A stretch of DNA of 64,000 nt from Avena insularis. Taxonomy: Eukaryota > Streptophyta > Magnoliopsida > Poales > Poaceae. Position numbers and translations under genes: made by a program. The notes beneath the pieces were generated by a model. It was not told the DNA's origin. It made no database searches and was given only the letters and a program-made list of their open reading frames with translations. Where the stretch lies: assembly GCA_023614405.1 (NCBI GenBank), contig CM042690.1, positions 661,982,802 to 662,046,801 on the forward strand, read 5' to 3'. Shown piece by piece: positions 22,604 to 35,956 of the stretch (its first letter is position 1; every line of letters starts with the position of its first letter).

Positions 22604-24198
22604 TGATACATTGTAAATGTATCTATAATTTTTGATGTTTCATGCTTGGTTTTATCTACTTTCTTGTGTTTTGTTCTAACTTTAGAGTACTTTCATATGA
22701 TTTCTTGGACTAACCTATTAACAAGAGTCACAGTGCTAGCTGCCTGTTTTCTGCTGTTTTTGGTTCCAAGAAAGTCAGAAAATGAATATTCTCATAATTG
22801 GATGGGACAAAAGCCAAAATGCCTATTTTTCCGAAAGGGATCAAGTGCCAAAATACGAGACGGAGAAGGGCCAGAGGGCGGCCACACCACCTGGCCGCGT
22901 GGCCAGGCCTAACCCGCGCCAGGGGGTGGTGTGGCCAGCCCAGGCACCCCCTCGGCCTCTCCTTCCGCCTATATATTGCCCTCGGGACGAAAACCCTAAG
23001 TACCCGATCAAAAATCCACGAAAGAGTCTGTAGCCGCCGTCATCTCCATCCCTAGATCGGGAGGGATCTGAAGCTCTTCCGGCACCACGGAGAGGGGAAT
23101 TCACCCTGGAGGCCTTCTTCATCATCATGCAAGCCTCCGGTGTGATGCGTGAGTAGTTCATCCTTGGACTACGGATCCATGTAGTAGCTCGATGGCTGGT
23201 TCTCCTCCTTTGTGCTTTCATGTTTAGATCTTGTGAGCTCCGTTCATGATCAAGATCATCTATTTGTAATTCATATATGTTGTGTTTGTGGGGATCCGAT
23301 GGATATTGAGATGCTATTTCAGATTGATTATTGATTCTATCATGTCTTTGTTATTTGTGATCTTGCATGCTTTCCGTTGTTAGTAGCTATCTTGGCCAAG
23401 TAGATGCTAGCAACTCCAAGAGTTAGTATTTATGCTCGATAGTGGGTTCATGCCTCTGCTAATCTGGGGAAGTGACAGAAATCTCTAAGGTACTAGATGT
23501 GCTGTTGCTACTAGGGAGAAAACAACAATCCTTTGTTCATAGAACAATCGTATTGTTTACTTTACACGCAGTTTGTAAAGCAATAATCTGTTGCTTGCAA
23601 CTTAATCTTCGGAGGGGGGATGATAACCTGAAGGTGGATTATTAGTCATAGATGCAGTTGGATGGCGGTCTATGTATTATGTTGTAATGCCCAATCAAGT
23701 CTCAAAGGAGTCAAGATGATTAGTATTTGCATGTATTGCTTTCTCGGTGTTTGTCAATTGCCCCGTTGTAATTTGTTCACCCAACATGTTATCTATCTTA
23801 AGGAGAGCCACCTCTAGTGAACTATGGATCCCAGTCCTTTTTCTTTACATACAATCTCTAAACTGTTTACTATTTTGTGTTTATTTTGTGCAAACTTTTA
23901 CTTCATTCCATTCGATACGTTTAATCCTTTGTTTTCCGCAAAACACGGTGAGACTGACAACCTCATCGCAAGTTGGGGACAAAGTTCTGTGGTTGTGTTG
24001 TGTAGGTCTTCACGTTGCTACTAGCAATCGGTAGTGCATACGCCAAAGCTCAGCTAGTAACACCTTTGGGGTGTTTCCTTGCTCCTACTGGTTCGATTAA
24101 ACCTTGGTTTCATAACTGAGGGAAATCTTACTGTTGTGCTCATCATACCTTCCTCTTGGGGTTCCCAACAAGCTCTACGTCGAACGACGAGCACATCA
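22604..24198 (+). repeat. 5' LTR of element A
   Basis: Starts TGATACATTGTAAATG and ends GAGCACATCA. TATATATTG at about 22970 is a candidate promoter box. It is very similar to 29176-30775, with scattered substitutions and small indels. Confidence 0.93.
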
Positions 24199-24208
24199 AG
24201 ATCTTTTC

Positions 24209-24293
24209 TGGCGCCGTTGCCGGGGACTGAAGAAGAAGAAGCTCCCACGTCAACCACGTGCCAGCAAGTCTTTTTTGGCGCCGTTGCCGGGGA
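24209..24293 (+). other. Primer-binding site of element A, present twice
   Basis: TGGCGCCGTTGCCGGGGA occurs at 24209-24226, 10 bp after the LTR, and again at 24276-24293. The spacer contains GAAGAAGAAGAAG. The type is usually assigned to Asp tRNA in plant Gypsy elements. Element C has only one copy. Confidence 0.75.
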
Positions 24294-24455
24294 GTCAAGG
24301 ACATCTTCACAAGGGGAGTCCCTCATAACCAATCTCTTTACTTTGTTGTTTTTGTTTTTCTTAGTTTCTTTTTGCTTTGTTTGCTTGTTTTGTTCTTCAA
24401 AAACACAAAAAAAATAGTTTTACCAGTTTGCTTTCTTATTTGAAAACCCAAAAAA

Positions 24456-26396
24456 ATGACTACTCTTGAAAACACTAAGTTGTGTGACTTCACTAGCACC
24501 AACAACAATGATTTTATGAGCAAACCTATTGCTCCACCTATGGCTGAAAATACTTTCTTTGAGATAAAACCTGCTTTGCTCAATCTTGTTATGAGAGAAC
24601 AATTTTCTGGTATTGGTAATGAAGATGTTGCTTTCCATCTAAATAACTTTGTTGAACTTTGTGAGATGCAAAAGCATAGGGATGTAGATGGTGATATTAT
24701 TAAACTGAAATTGTTTCCTTTCTCTTTGAGAGGAAAAGCTAAAGAGTGGTTGAATTCCTTAACTAAGAATAGTATTGATTCTTAAACTAAGTGCAAAGAT
24801 GCTTTTATTGGAAAATATTATCCTCCTGCTAAGATTATATCCATGAGAAGTGAAATAATGAAGTTTAAACAACTTGATAATGAGCATGTTGCTCAAGCTT
24901 GGGAAAGAATGAAATCTTTGGTAAAGAATTGTCCCACTCATGGACTGACTGCTTGGATGATCATCCAAACTTTTTATGCAGGATTGAACTATTCTTCAAG
25001 GAACCTATTGGATTGTGCTACTGGAGGTACCTTTATGACCATCACTTTGGGTGCTGCAACTAAGCTTCTGGACAATATGATGGTTAATTATTCTGAATGG
25101 CATACTGAGAGAGCTCCACAAGGTAGGAAGGTAAATTCTGTTGAGGAAACCTCCTCCTTGAGTGATAAAATTGATATTATTATGTCTATGCTTGTTAATG
25201 GGAAAGCCCATATTGATCCAAATAATGTTCCTTTAGCCTCTTTGGTTGCTCAAGAAGAGCAAGTTGATGTGAACTTCATAAGAAATAACAACTTTGGCAA
25301 CAATGCTTATGGTAATAATGCTTATAGGAACAATTTTGGTAACAACAATTATAAGCCATATCCACCCAACAATGGTAATGCTTATGGGAATTCTTATAAC
25401 AATAATAAGAGTGGTCCCTCTGAACTTGAAGTTATGCTTAAAGAGTTTATTAGTAAACAAACTGCTTTCAACAAAACTATTGAGGAAAAACTCTCTAATG
25501 CTGAAAGAAATATAGCATCTTTGGCTAAAACTCAATCTTCTTTGAATAAAATGGCTGCTAAACCTGAAACTAATGATAATCCCTTTGCAGCTACTAATGC
25601 CATACAAGTAAGAATTGATAAAAATGTTAGACTATTAGCTGAATTACATGCTAAGTGGGAAAGAGAAGATGAAATTGCTAGAAACATTGGTGTTTCTACT
25701 ATCACCACCACTAGTGTTGAGGCTAGTAATAGTTCTACTACTTTAGATGATAAAGTTGATTTTGATCTTGATGGTTGCAACATCTCTGAAGTTATTAAGT
25801 TCCTACAAAAGCTTGCTAAAAGTCCTAATGCTAGTGCTATGAACATGGCCTTTACAAAACACATTACTGATGCTCTCATAAAGATTAAAGAAGAAAAGAT
25901 GAAACATAAAGCTTCTATTCCTATAAAACAAGAAGATGGTTGGGAACCCATCATTAATATGAAAGTGAATGACTTTGATTTCAAAGCTTTATGTGATCTT
26001 GATAGTAGTGTTTCTATTATGCCTAGAAGGATTTATGATATGCTTGATTTGCCTCCTCTTGAAGATTGTTATTTGAATGTCCCACTTGATGATAATGCTA
26101 AAAAGAAACTCATGGGGAGTCTTAATGATGTTCTTATTATGGTTAACGATTCCTATGTCCCCGTTGATTTCTATGTTTTGGATGTTGAATACAATGCTTC
26201 TTGTCCTATTACTTTGGGAAGACCTTTTCTTATAACTGTTGGTGCCATCATTGATATGAAAGAAGGCACCATTAAATATCAACTCCCACTCAAGAAAGAT
26301 ACAGAACACTTCCCTAAAAAGAGAGAAAATATTTCTTTTGCTTCTCCTATGAAAACAAAATTTGGTCTTAATGCTTCTTCATTTGAGAACACTTGA
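24456..26396 (+). pseudogene. Element A gag with protease-like C-terminus, one internal stop
   Basis: One frame of 647 codons starts MTTLENTKLCDFTSTNNN and is broken by a TAA at 24783-24785. The retrotransposon gag domain is recognised by GDIIKLKLFPFSLRGKAKEW before the stop and by FIGKYYPPAK and AWERMKSLVKNCPTHG after it. A Gly/Asn/Tyr-rich linker follows at 25280-25400. The C-terminal third resembles a retropepsin: KALCDLDSSVSIMPRRIYDM and ITLGRPFL. In relatives the active site reads D-L-G; here it is D-L-D, so the protease is probably inactive. Gag would form the particle that packages element RNA. No polymerase follows. The stop may be a mutation or, less likely, a readthrough codon. Confidence 0.85.
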
Positions 26397-29162
26397 TTCT
26401 TTCTTTGCTTCTTATGCCTAACTTAAAGGCGTTAAAGAAAAGTATTTATTAGGAGATAACCCAAAAGTTTTAGATGAGTCTTGGAAGTTATTACTTCAGT
26501 AATAAACTCTCTGTATCCTTTTTATTTGCTTTTTGTGCCAAGAGTAACCTCTAATGAGAGTGAAGTAATGATTGGGAAAGTTGTTGTCCCGAAACAGATT
26601 TTTGTGCTTCACCATAAAAATTCGTGAGAGAGATCTATATGTCGGATTGATCTGTAATTTTTTGTACTTCTGACCCAGGTTGTTATCTAACTTTCGTTAG
26701 TTAAACACTTTTTTATTTGAGCAACATAAGGTCTTCAAAAAAATTCGTCTTTACCTGCTGGTCTGTTTTGACAGATTTCTGCCATTTTCTACATTTGCTT
26801 CTTGTGGGTTCCTTTTTGAGTTCTTTTGGGGAATTGAGCTTTTTGAAGGAAGTGCTACAGTAGCTAGTGTTCTAATGGAAGTTTATTTGGTGTTAGAACT
26901 TAACCTTAAGACTTATTTATCTTAAGTGCACTAATGTTGCTAATGAGATTGTGTGAAGTTTTGTATGAAGGAACATTTTCAGGTGTATGGAAGGAATGAG
27001 TAATGAGATGAAGGATGGACTAAAGCTCAAGCTTGGGGATGACACGCGTGTCACCCCAAGAAATATCCAAGAAGTACAAGCGTCAAAGCTCGGGGATGCC
27101 CAAGGCATCCCTTTCTTCATCAATAAAAATCCCAGGTTTCTTCCAAACGCTTCATTTTTATTGTTTCATGCACAGTTATGTTGTTCTTGGAGCGTCTTCT
27201 TTTTTGTTTTCATTTTGATTTTTATTTTGCCTGGTTTGCTTAGTTTTCTGAATAAATTGGTTGGACCCCCTCTTTCATACATTGGTTTGCAAATAGTTTG
27301 GTTTGGTTTGGAAAAGAGTAGGAAAGTTCATACTTATGTGGTAAAAAGAGCTCGTTTTTGACTGTGGCCTATGCTTTGTCATGCCATGCTTGATATTGTT
27401 TTGGCTTTATGCTTATTATTTTTTGCTGTAGCATGACTTGTTATAAACAACTGAGATTGCTTAATGTGCCTTGGATGAATCATGCGTTGTTTTAGCATAT
27501 TGAAACATAGTATAGTGGTATTCTCCTTTGATACTTTATTTGGGTTGACTTGGCGCATGCTCACACCATGTTATGACTATCTCAAGTCACCATAGCCTTT
27601 ATGATCCTTTAGTTTTCAACTTGTAGTATCACTTTATGCTTTGATCAATGATGTTTTGTCGCTCTGCATGATTATGGCCATTATTGCTCTCTTAGTTTGT
27701 CGCTCCCAGTCTTTTGCTAGCCTCCACAACCAAGTATGAGTTCCACTCATGCATCCAAATCCCTAAACCAAGTTATTCCAAAAGAGTCCACCATACATAC
27801 CTACTAGCTTATGCTATTCCAAGTATATTCATGCTTTTGTTTACCTTCCAAATTAAACTTGTTATGAGAAAACTAGTGATTAAAGCTCCCACGAACTTGA
27901 TGGCACACTTTACTTTACTTGCCCTTAATAAACTTGAACCATTGTGTCGTCTATGTTGTATATGCTTGCACTTATTTGTTGGGAATTAGCAGAACCATGC
28001 TTTCATGGGGAACGCTTTCAACATTGCACTTGGTACTTGTACCTAGTTGATATCATGCTCTTTTGTATATGGATGTTGTCGGTGTGAAATGAAAGGGAGC
28101 TTGTAACTCCATGGAGTTATGTATATGTGTTAGAGAAACGCCTGGGTCGCTGGTCTAATCCATGCTGACATGGTGGAAACCTGCAGCGTAACCATAATGA
28201 GATGTCTGTGAAGCATTCTTCTTATAAAAAAAGAGTCCTATATTGAGAAAAAAGAGAAAAGAAAAAAAAAGATACTATGAAAAGAGGAAAGAGAGAAAAA
28301 AGCACCATATTCCCATGGTAAATAAGAAGAATGCTGAGATGCTCGTTGTCTGCTTGCCTTGTCATTTTGATATGGGGATTCTTCCGTATCATCGGGCACG
28401 GGTACCCTGGTGGCGGTTCTCAATGATACACATGTACTTACGATGACAAGAACTTACCGTGACTAAACTTGAGTAGCATGAGGAGGCCCGTATACAAGGG
28501 ACATGAGATTTCTGACTTATACTTCGTCAAGCATGTACACCATAGTTTGTTCACTTTAACCTTAATCACTTCAAGATGCTTATGATAGGGGCAATGAGAG
28601 CTGAAAGCTATAAGTACCATAATTTTTGGAAGCTCTTTATGAGACTCGAATCCCTACTTCCTTTTATACAAAAGGACTTTCTTCCACCATTATTTTGAGT
28701 CTCCACCTTCTATCTCTATGCACCTACTTTGAGAGCATAGTGGCCATTCTTAGTTCTATGTGCATTGTCCCAAGACTAGTTTATTGATGATAACTTGATA
28801 TTGCTTGTTTTAAACTATTGTATCTAGTCACTCTTATGAACTTTGAAGGTGTCCTATGCATTTATATTTGCTACTCTATTGAGGGACAAGCTGAATACTA
28901 TTATGCCATATTTTCTTTATGTGAAACAAACAAACGTCTTGCAAAGCATGTTATTCATGATTCTTTTGTTTGTGCCTTTTCATGTTGCATCATAATTTCT
29001 TTGCTTATTTCTAGAACTTTGTCTTTCATGTTATGATTGAAGTACTATGATCCCAGCTTTGAATGTTTTGCAAATACTTTGATCAAGTCTTTGATGGTGC
29101 ATGTCACCTCAAAAATTATTCTTCTTTTTATCACTTACCTACTCGAGGACGAGCAGGAGTTA
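26397..29162 (+). other. Long conserved untranslated 3' region of element A
   Basis: About 2.8 kb with only short frames. It matches element C (60794-63535) almost throughout and element B in several blocks, such as ACCTCTAATGAGAG at about 26548, GACAGATTTCTGCC and a purine-rich tract at 28240-28310. A perfect hairpin GGGATGCC-CAA-GGCATCCC lies at 27093-27111. Conservation between elements with different coding parts suggests an RNA or replication role, but none is known to me. Confidence 0.8.
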
Positions 29163-29175
29163 AGCTTGGGGATGT
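29163..29175 (+). other. Polypurine tract of element A
   Basis: AAGCTTGGGGATG ends directly before the 3' LTR. A nearly identical motif also occurs inside the element at about 27028. Confidence 0.75.
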
Positions 29176-30775
29176 TGATACATTGCAAATGTATCTATAA
29201 TTTTTGATGTTCCATGCTTGGTTTTATCTACTTTCTTGTGTTTTGTTCCAACTTTGGAGTACTTTTCATATGATTTATTGGACTAACCTATTAACAAGAG
29301 CCACAGTGCCAGCTGCCTGTTTTCTGCTGTTTTTGGTTCTAGGAAAGTCAGAAAATGAATATTCTCGGAATTGGACGGGACAAAAGCCAAAGTGCCTATT
29401 TTTCCGGAAGGGATCAAGTGCCAAAATACGAGACGGAGAAGGGCCAGAGGGCGGCCACACCACCTGACCGCATGGACAGTCCTGACCCGTGCTAGGGGGT
29501 GGTGTGGCCAGCCCAGGCACCCCCTCGGCCTCTCCTTCCGCCTATATATTGCCCTCGGGACGAAAACCCTAAGTACCCGATCAAAAATCCACAAAAGAGT
29601 CTGTAGCCGCCGTCATCTCCATCCCTAGATTGGGAGGGATCTGAATCTCTTCTCGGCACCCTGCCGGAGAGGGGAATTCACCCTGGAGGCCTTCTTCATC
29701 ATCATGCAAGCCTCCGGTGTGATGCGTGAGTAGTTCATACTTGGACTACGGATCAATGTAGTAGCTAGATGGCTGGTTCTCCTCCTTTGTGCTTTCATGT
29801 TTAGATCTTGTGAGCTCCGTTCATGATCAAGATCATCTATTTGTAATTCATACATGTTGTGTTTGCGAGGATCCGATGGATATTGAGATGCTATTTCAGA
29901 TTGATTATTGATTCTATCATGTCTTTGTTATTTGTGATCTTGCATGCTTTCCATTGTTAGTAGCTATCTTGGCCAAGTAGATGCTAGCAACTCCAAGAGT
30001 TAGTATTTATGCTCGATAGTGGGTTCATGCCTCTGCTAATCTGGGGAAGTGATAGAAATCTCTAAGGTACTAGATGTGCTGTTGCTACTAGGGACAAAAC
30101 AACAATCCTTTGTTCATAGAACAATCATATTGTTTACTTTACACGCAGTTCATAAAGCAATAATCTGTTGCTTGCAACTTAATACTAGAGGGGGTTCGGA
30201 TGATAACCTGAAGGTGGATTATTAGTCATAGATGCAGTTGGATGGTGGTCTATGTATTATGTCGTAATGCCCAATCAAGTCTCAAAGGAGTCAAGATGAT
30301 TAGTATTTGCATGTATTGCTTTCTCGGTGTTTGTCAATTGCCCCGCTGTAATTTGTTCACCCAGCATGTTATCTATCTAAGGAGAGCCACCTCTAGTGAA
30401 CTATGGATCCCGGTCCTTTTTCTTTACATACAATCTACAACTCACATCGCTTTGTGTTTACTTTCTGCAAACTTTTACTTCTTTCCATTCGATATGTTTA
30501 ATCCTTTGTTTTCCACGAAACACGGTGAGATTGACAACCTCATCGCAAGTTGGGGACAAAGTTCTGTGGTTGTGTTGTGCAGGTCTCCACGTTGCTACTA
30601 GCACCGGTTGTGCGCCCTGCCAAAGCTCAGCTAGTAACACCTTTGGGGTGTTTCCTTGCTCCTACTGGTTCGATTAAACCTTGGTTTCATAACTGAGGGA
30701 AAACTTACTGCTGTGCTCATCATACCTTCCTCTTGGGGTTCCCAACGAGCTCTACGTCGAACGACGAGCACATCA
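29176..30775 (+). repeat. 3' LTR of element A
   Basis: Starts TGATACATTGCAAATG and ends GAGCACATCA, followed by the TCCCC target duplication. Confidence 0.93.
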
Positions 30776-30780
30776 TCCCC

Positions 30781-32778
30781 TTTCTCCTCTCTTTCCTTCT
30801 TTGTTTCTATGCTACTAGTAGGTTCTAGGTTTCATGCTTCCGTGATGTTACTATTCTGGTTCACTGGTAGGTTCTAGAGTATTCTAAGGCTTTCTAGATG
30901 CTAATTAGACTTCTAGGGTTCGACTTGGTTAGTTAGGCTTAGGAATTGGTCTATGTTCTATTGAATCTGTTCACTGTACTTACTTCCTGTTAATGGTTCT
31001 CTGAATGTTCGGTTGACACTTGTTGTGCTTGTCAGTTAAGGTTGATCTATGCTTAGGCTAGTGTGAGGTTGTCAGTGGTGGTTGTTTATTAACTGTTCCT
31101 ACTCTAGTTTTCATGTAATGATCCTTCCATTTGAGGATCAATATAGTCACACTAATCTAGTCTGCTACTTCTAATTTTATAAGAACATTTAATCACTCTA
31201 TCAGTTAGATATTTCACTCAAAGTTTAAGTAGTAATTTCTTAGCTTTCTGTTGTTGTTGCTTGAGCTTTTAACTCAAGCTTAGTTCTGTAAGTATGTTGG
31301 TTAAGTGTTGATTACTGTTTTTCATGCAGGTGTTAGAACATTAGACCATTATCTCCCTTCTCATCCTTAGGAATATCTTGGGATTTTGTCTAGGGATGAG
31401 GGTGAGATAGTGATTTGGTGTTCTACAATTTGTTGATTACTTATGTGGTGTTCATCTTCTTTGTCTAGCTAGTGGTTGTGACTTGTGCTAGAATAAAGGT
31501 GTGGCTATGCCTATGGTGTTCTTCACTTGGTGAAGATGCATAGTGTGCAGTCCTCCTTCTTACTAGGTGTATTTCATATGAAAATTCTCTCTCTCTCTTT
31601 GGACTATATGCTTCCCTATACTAGGGTTTTAAATTAGCAACCTTTGTAGCTTCCAAGTGTGCTTGATGAAGATCTGCAGCTGCTGATGTGGCTCTCCTCC
31701 TCCTGTTCTTGTGTTCTTCCGCTCCTTCTCCTTTCTCTCTCTTGGATATTTCTCTAAACTCTAAGAGTGTGTGTGTGTGTTGGTATAAGCTTGAGTGGTG
31801 ATTATGAGCTATGGGGTCTCAGGTGGTCCTCTATTTATAGTGTTCCTAAGTGGTTGTGCTGCTAACACCAATGCCATGCATTTAAGTGAATCACTTGCTT
31901 GTGTATGTGTGAAATCGCCTACCTTGGATAACTTATTCATAGGTGGAAATGGAGTTTTAGTGGTTAAGCCCATGTTGGGTTTAACTTATGTGTTCATGCC
32001 AAAATTGGCATATGATCCTTTTGTTTGTATGTGTAGGGGGCTGGTATTTGGATATGCCTAATCAGGCATGTCGGTTTGGTCTTTGTCGTGTTCTGGTTTT
32101 GGAACATGACAAGTGTTTATTATTTGATTTATGGTGATTTTGGTTTAGTTTTCATCCATGGTCCCTTATATTTCTGTTTGGATGATTATTCATAGTTTCC
32201 ATTACTATGAAGATTGATTGGTTTAGAATTTTTATTATCATGTTTTGAATTCCTAGTGTTCTAGGGTTCTTGGTAAAGTCTAATGCCTTGATGAATCCTT
32301 TGGTGTTTGTTCTTAGATTAAGGTTCCTAAGTGTTCTATTGGTTTAAAATTTCAACTGCTGATGTTTAAGATTTCTAAAAAAATTACTTGTTCTTACTAG
32401 AATCCGGAGCCTAGGGATTTTCTTTGGTTAATTACTTTGTGTTATGGTTTCTAGCATTCCTATTGGTTTAGTTTCACTACTTGTTCTATTTGAAAATCTG
32501 GGTAGATGACTACCAGATTGACCTGGTTCTGCTACCGTGTTATAATAGTTCATATGATCTACCAGTTATCTATGTCATTGTATATTCTATCAGGTTCCAA
32601 GTTGTTTATAGTGAAGATTCATCTTCACCATTTGTTTGTCTTGGTTCTATTTGATTTCTAACTCAGGCTCGGAGTTTAGGGTTTAATCCTAGACTCTAAA
32701 AAAAGGATTCTTATATAAAATGTTTTGCCTTAGGGCAGAATCAACATTTTTAACACTAACTTGTGTTTTTTTGTGTTC
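30781..32778 (+). other. Host repeat, intron-like middle part
   Basis: Continues the host after element A. It is T-rich, with many short direct similarities (TAGGTTCTAG), no long frame and a GTGTGTGTGTGTG run at about 31768. It ends TTTTTTGTGTTCACAGG, a good splice acceptor, where element B is inserted. Together with the donor at 22590 it reads like an intron of a transcribed repeat. Confidence 0.45.
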
Positions 32779-32783
32779 ACAGG

Positions 32784-34271
32784 TGATACGTCCATTTTGC
32801 ATCACTATTCTATGTCTTAATTCACTATTATTCATTAATATATTTCGTATTGAGAGGTGATACTTATGTTATTTCATCTATTTTTGCATGGTTGATGACT
32901 TTTGGAGCATGGACCGCTGCAGTCAGGATTCTGATGGAAAAGGTGTTGTTTGGAGGCAAAATTCGCGAAGATCAGAAAATCCGGGAAAATATACGGAAAA
33001 TCCTATTTTTCCAGAAGACTAAGGATGCCAGAAGAGAGAGTGGAGATGGGCCACAGGGGGCCCACACCACCCCATGGCGCGGGCAGGCCTAGGCCACGCC
33101 AGGAGGTGGTGTGGCCACCCTGGCCCACTCCAGCCTCTCCCCTCTGGCGTATATCATCCTCCCGAAACCCTAAGACTCGGGGAGCGACCACAAAAAGATT
33201 CTGCCGCCTCTGCGGGGCGGAAAACACCGAGAGAGAAAGATCTCTCCGGCAGACAGATTTCTACCGAGGGAATTCCTTCCCGGAGAGGGGAGATCGTCGC
33301 CATCAACACCACCATCAAGCTGGACTTCATCGGGATCATCATCATCATCACCAGCATCATCATCACCATCAGCACCCTCATCACCATCTCCATATTGTTG
33401 TAACAATTGAGTTGGATCTTGCATTAGTTCATAGGGGAAACTTTCCCGGTGTTGATTACTCTTTGTAGTTGAGTGAACCATTGAATTATTGTTTATGTTC
33501 AGATTGTTATACATCATTATTCCATCTCTGATCATGATCCATATGATGTCTTGTGAGTAGTTCGTTTTGTTCTTGAGGACATGGGAGAAGTCTTGTTGTT
33601 AGTAGTGGAGTTGTGTTGAGGAAGATTCAATAGATTGTTATTTAAGTTGTGGTGTACTTCTTCTAGTGATGTCATGTGAATGTCGACTACATGACACTTC
33701 ACCTATATGGGCCTAGGGGAATGCATTGTGTATTTGGCTACTAATCGTAGGGGTTGCGGTGTGAAACCTGAACCCCCGTTAGGAAACCGTTGCACAAGGG
33801 ACGTAAGGGTCTTAGAGTTTAAAGCTGTGGTTAGGTTTCTACCTTAATTACTTTCTTGTACTTACGGATGTTTGCAAGGGGTATAATCACAAGTATGTAT
33901 TAGTCTTGTATGGCGGTACATTAGCAGGTTCACCCACAACACTTAGCAAGCTAAAGAAGATTAATCAACTATATGAAGCGAAAGCACTTGACAGTCTTCC
34001 CATGTGTCCTCGAGAACGTTTGGTCATCTTAAGTAATACAACCGGCTTGTCCTTTGCTGCATAAAGGATTGGGCCACTTGCTGCATTTATTCCTACTGTC
34101 TTTTATTTACTCGTACTTTGTTTACTTGCCTTATCGAAAACCCCTAAAAATCTGTTTGCTAAGGATTTGCAGAATTCTGATCCATACCACTAGCCAAAGA
34201 CCTTACGCTCCTCGTTGGGTTCGACACTCTTACTTATCAAAAATCTGCACCCCTATACTTGTGGGTCATCA
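32784..34271 (+). repeat. 5' LTR of element B
   Basis: Starts TGATACGTCCATTTTGC and ends GTGGGTCATCA. It contains an ATC/CAT microsatellite-like tract (33330-33393) that is shorter in the 3' LTR. Confidence 0.93.
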
Positions 34272-34282
34272 AGACTATTTTC

Positions 34283-34300
34283 TGGCGCCCGTTAGGGAGT
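34283..34300 (+). other. Primer-binding site of element B
   Basis: TGGCGCCCGTTAGGGAGT lies 11 bp after the LTR. It is related to, but different from, the site of A. Confidence 0.7.
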
Positions 34301-34378
34301 GAAGCGCTATTGGAGAGTGGAACGGTAAAGGAAACTTCTCGTGAGTATTGTTTATACATTAGTTGCTTTATTTTCGTT

Positions 34379-35956
34379 ATGGATAATTCGCTGAGTTTCT
34401 TATTTGGTAATGCTACTACCACTGCTAAGGTAGTAGATAAGCCACCACCTGCTGAGAATGATGTTTTCAAAGTACCTACAAGAATTATTGATCGTGTTAT
34501 GGATAACTACTATGTTGGGGATGGAACTGTCCATCCCGGTGATCATTTACTCTTTATACACGAATTATGCAGGTTGTTCAAGTGTGCAGGTATTACTACA
34601 GATCAAGTTAAGAAGAAGTTATTTTCATTATCGCTGAAAGGAAGAGCTGAGGAATGGTATAAGCTGTTGAAGAATGGTCAAGCTCTGGAATGGGAGGAAA
34701 TAGTGCCTCTCTTTTATTCGAAGTTTTATCCTCCTAGTGAGATTCATAAAGATTGAAATCAAATATAGAACTTTTGGCCTCTTGATGGAGAGAGTACAAC
34801 TCAAGCTTGGGGGAGATTGAAGTTACTAATGCTCAAATGTCCCATTCATGAGCTCCCCAACAATATTATTATCAACAACTTTTATGCAAGGCTCCCTCTA
34901 CATGATAAGGATTTATTGGATGCTTCTTGTGCTGGATCATTCACTCGCATGGAAGAAGAAGCTAAATGGGATCTTCTGGACCGTATTCAAGACAATGCTG
35001 AAGCTTGGGAGAATGAAAAAGGTAGAAAGTCAGGTATAAATTATGATTATGAATGCATTTAATCTTTTATGGGAACTGATGACTTTCAAAATATTAAAAA
35101 TGCTTATGGTCTAGACTCTCAAGCTATTGCTTCTTATTTTAAGGGTTTTGCTTCCTATATTGAAGTGCCTAAAAAGAAGTGGAATAAGTATCATGAACCT
35201 TATAAAGATAGTGCTAAGAGTGTTCCTGCAAGAAATACTGAAGTTTATACTGCTAATCATGTTTTACCTGAACATTACATGGAGAAAATCCCTTTCCCAG
35301 TTAAGGTAAAGGAACATTCTATGATAGCTAGTATGGTTAATGAAAGTACAAGTAAAGATGTTGAACCTGATAAACAAAAGATTGATGAACCTATTATAGC
35401 AAATGTGAAAGACTTTGTCACTAAATATGAAAAAGAGGGACACACTATCCTTTGTAAGGATACCTCTAATATTGTTTCACATAGTAGTGTTATGAGAGCT
35501 AGTATTCCTGTGTTTTCTGTCAGAATAAGTGATCATCGCTATGATGGTCCTTGTGATAGCTATATTGTTAAGTTTATGCATGATACTGAAAGTTACTATG
35601 AGAGAGGGAAAAGTGTTCTTATGCATCTCAATAATATCAAGTTTCCTCGTTTTATGCTGAAAGTTTTTATGTTGCACTTGTTTTGCCTTCTTATGCAAGT
35701 TGCCTTTGGTTTCAACAACTTGTTTGTTTACAAAATCCCCTTGCATAGGAAGTGGGTTAGACTTAAATGTGTGTGTGTGTTGTTGCTTCTCTATGCTCTC
35801 TTTCACTTCAATTCATATTCCTATGAGTGCTTCTTCAAAATTATCATGCCCATCTTAATGGCTATAAAGAAAGAGCGTTTTGGGAGACAACCCAATTTGT
35901 TTTTGCTTGCAGTTTTTTTTTGTTTCTTTGAGTCTTGGAAGTTATTACTTCGGTAA
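34379..35956 (+). pseudogene. Element B gag-like frame with several stops
   Basis: A single frame starts MDNSLSFLFGNATTTAKVVD and is interrupted by TGA at 34754-34756, TAG at 34766-34768 and TAA at 35060-35062. The gag domain shows in KKKLFSLSLKGRAEEWYKLL, then YSKFYPPSE and LKLLMLKCPIHELPNN. The last part (35069 onward) has FKGFASYIEVPKKKWNKYHEP and a Lys/Glu-rich stretch. It then becomes hydrophobic (residues from about 35660), probably beyond the real end of the protein. No protease active site or CCHC knuckle is evident. The gag is only distantly similar to that of element A. Confidence 0.75.

Larger units (their letters stand above)
22604..30775 (+). mobile_element. Element A: complete non-autonomous LTR retrotransposon
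   Basis: 8172 bp with two LTRs (1595 and 1600 bp, TG...CA), flanked by perfect 5-bp target duplications TCCCC (22599-22603 and 30776-30780). A primer site of TGGCGCCGTTGCCGGGGA type follows the 5' LTR and an AAGCTTGGGGATG polypurine tract precedes the 3' LTR. The only substantial coding region is a gag/protease-like frame. No RT, RNase H or integrase motif occurs in 24.2-29.2 kb. It must have been mobilised in trans. The primer site and gag style fit the Athila/Tat side of Gypsy. Confidence 0.92.

Noticed and set aside
22841..23221. Frames of 80-126 codons in the LTRs of A and C
   Set aside because: They recur with frameshifts in each LTR copy and show no conserved protein.
33154..33535. Met-rich and Asp-rich frames on the minus strand of the element B LTR
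   Set aside because: They come from the ATC/CAT trinucleotide tract and shrink in the other LTR.
35660..35956. Membrane protein at the end of the element B frame
   Set aside because: The hydrophobic stretch aligns with untranslated sequence in related elements and is probably read past the true end of the coding region.
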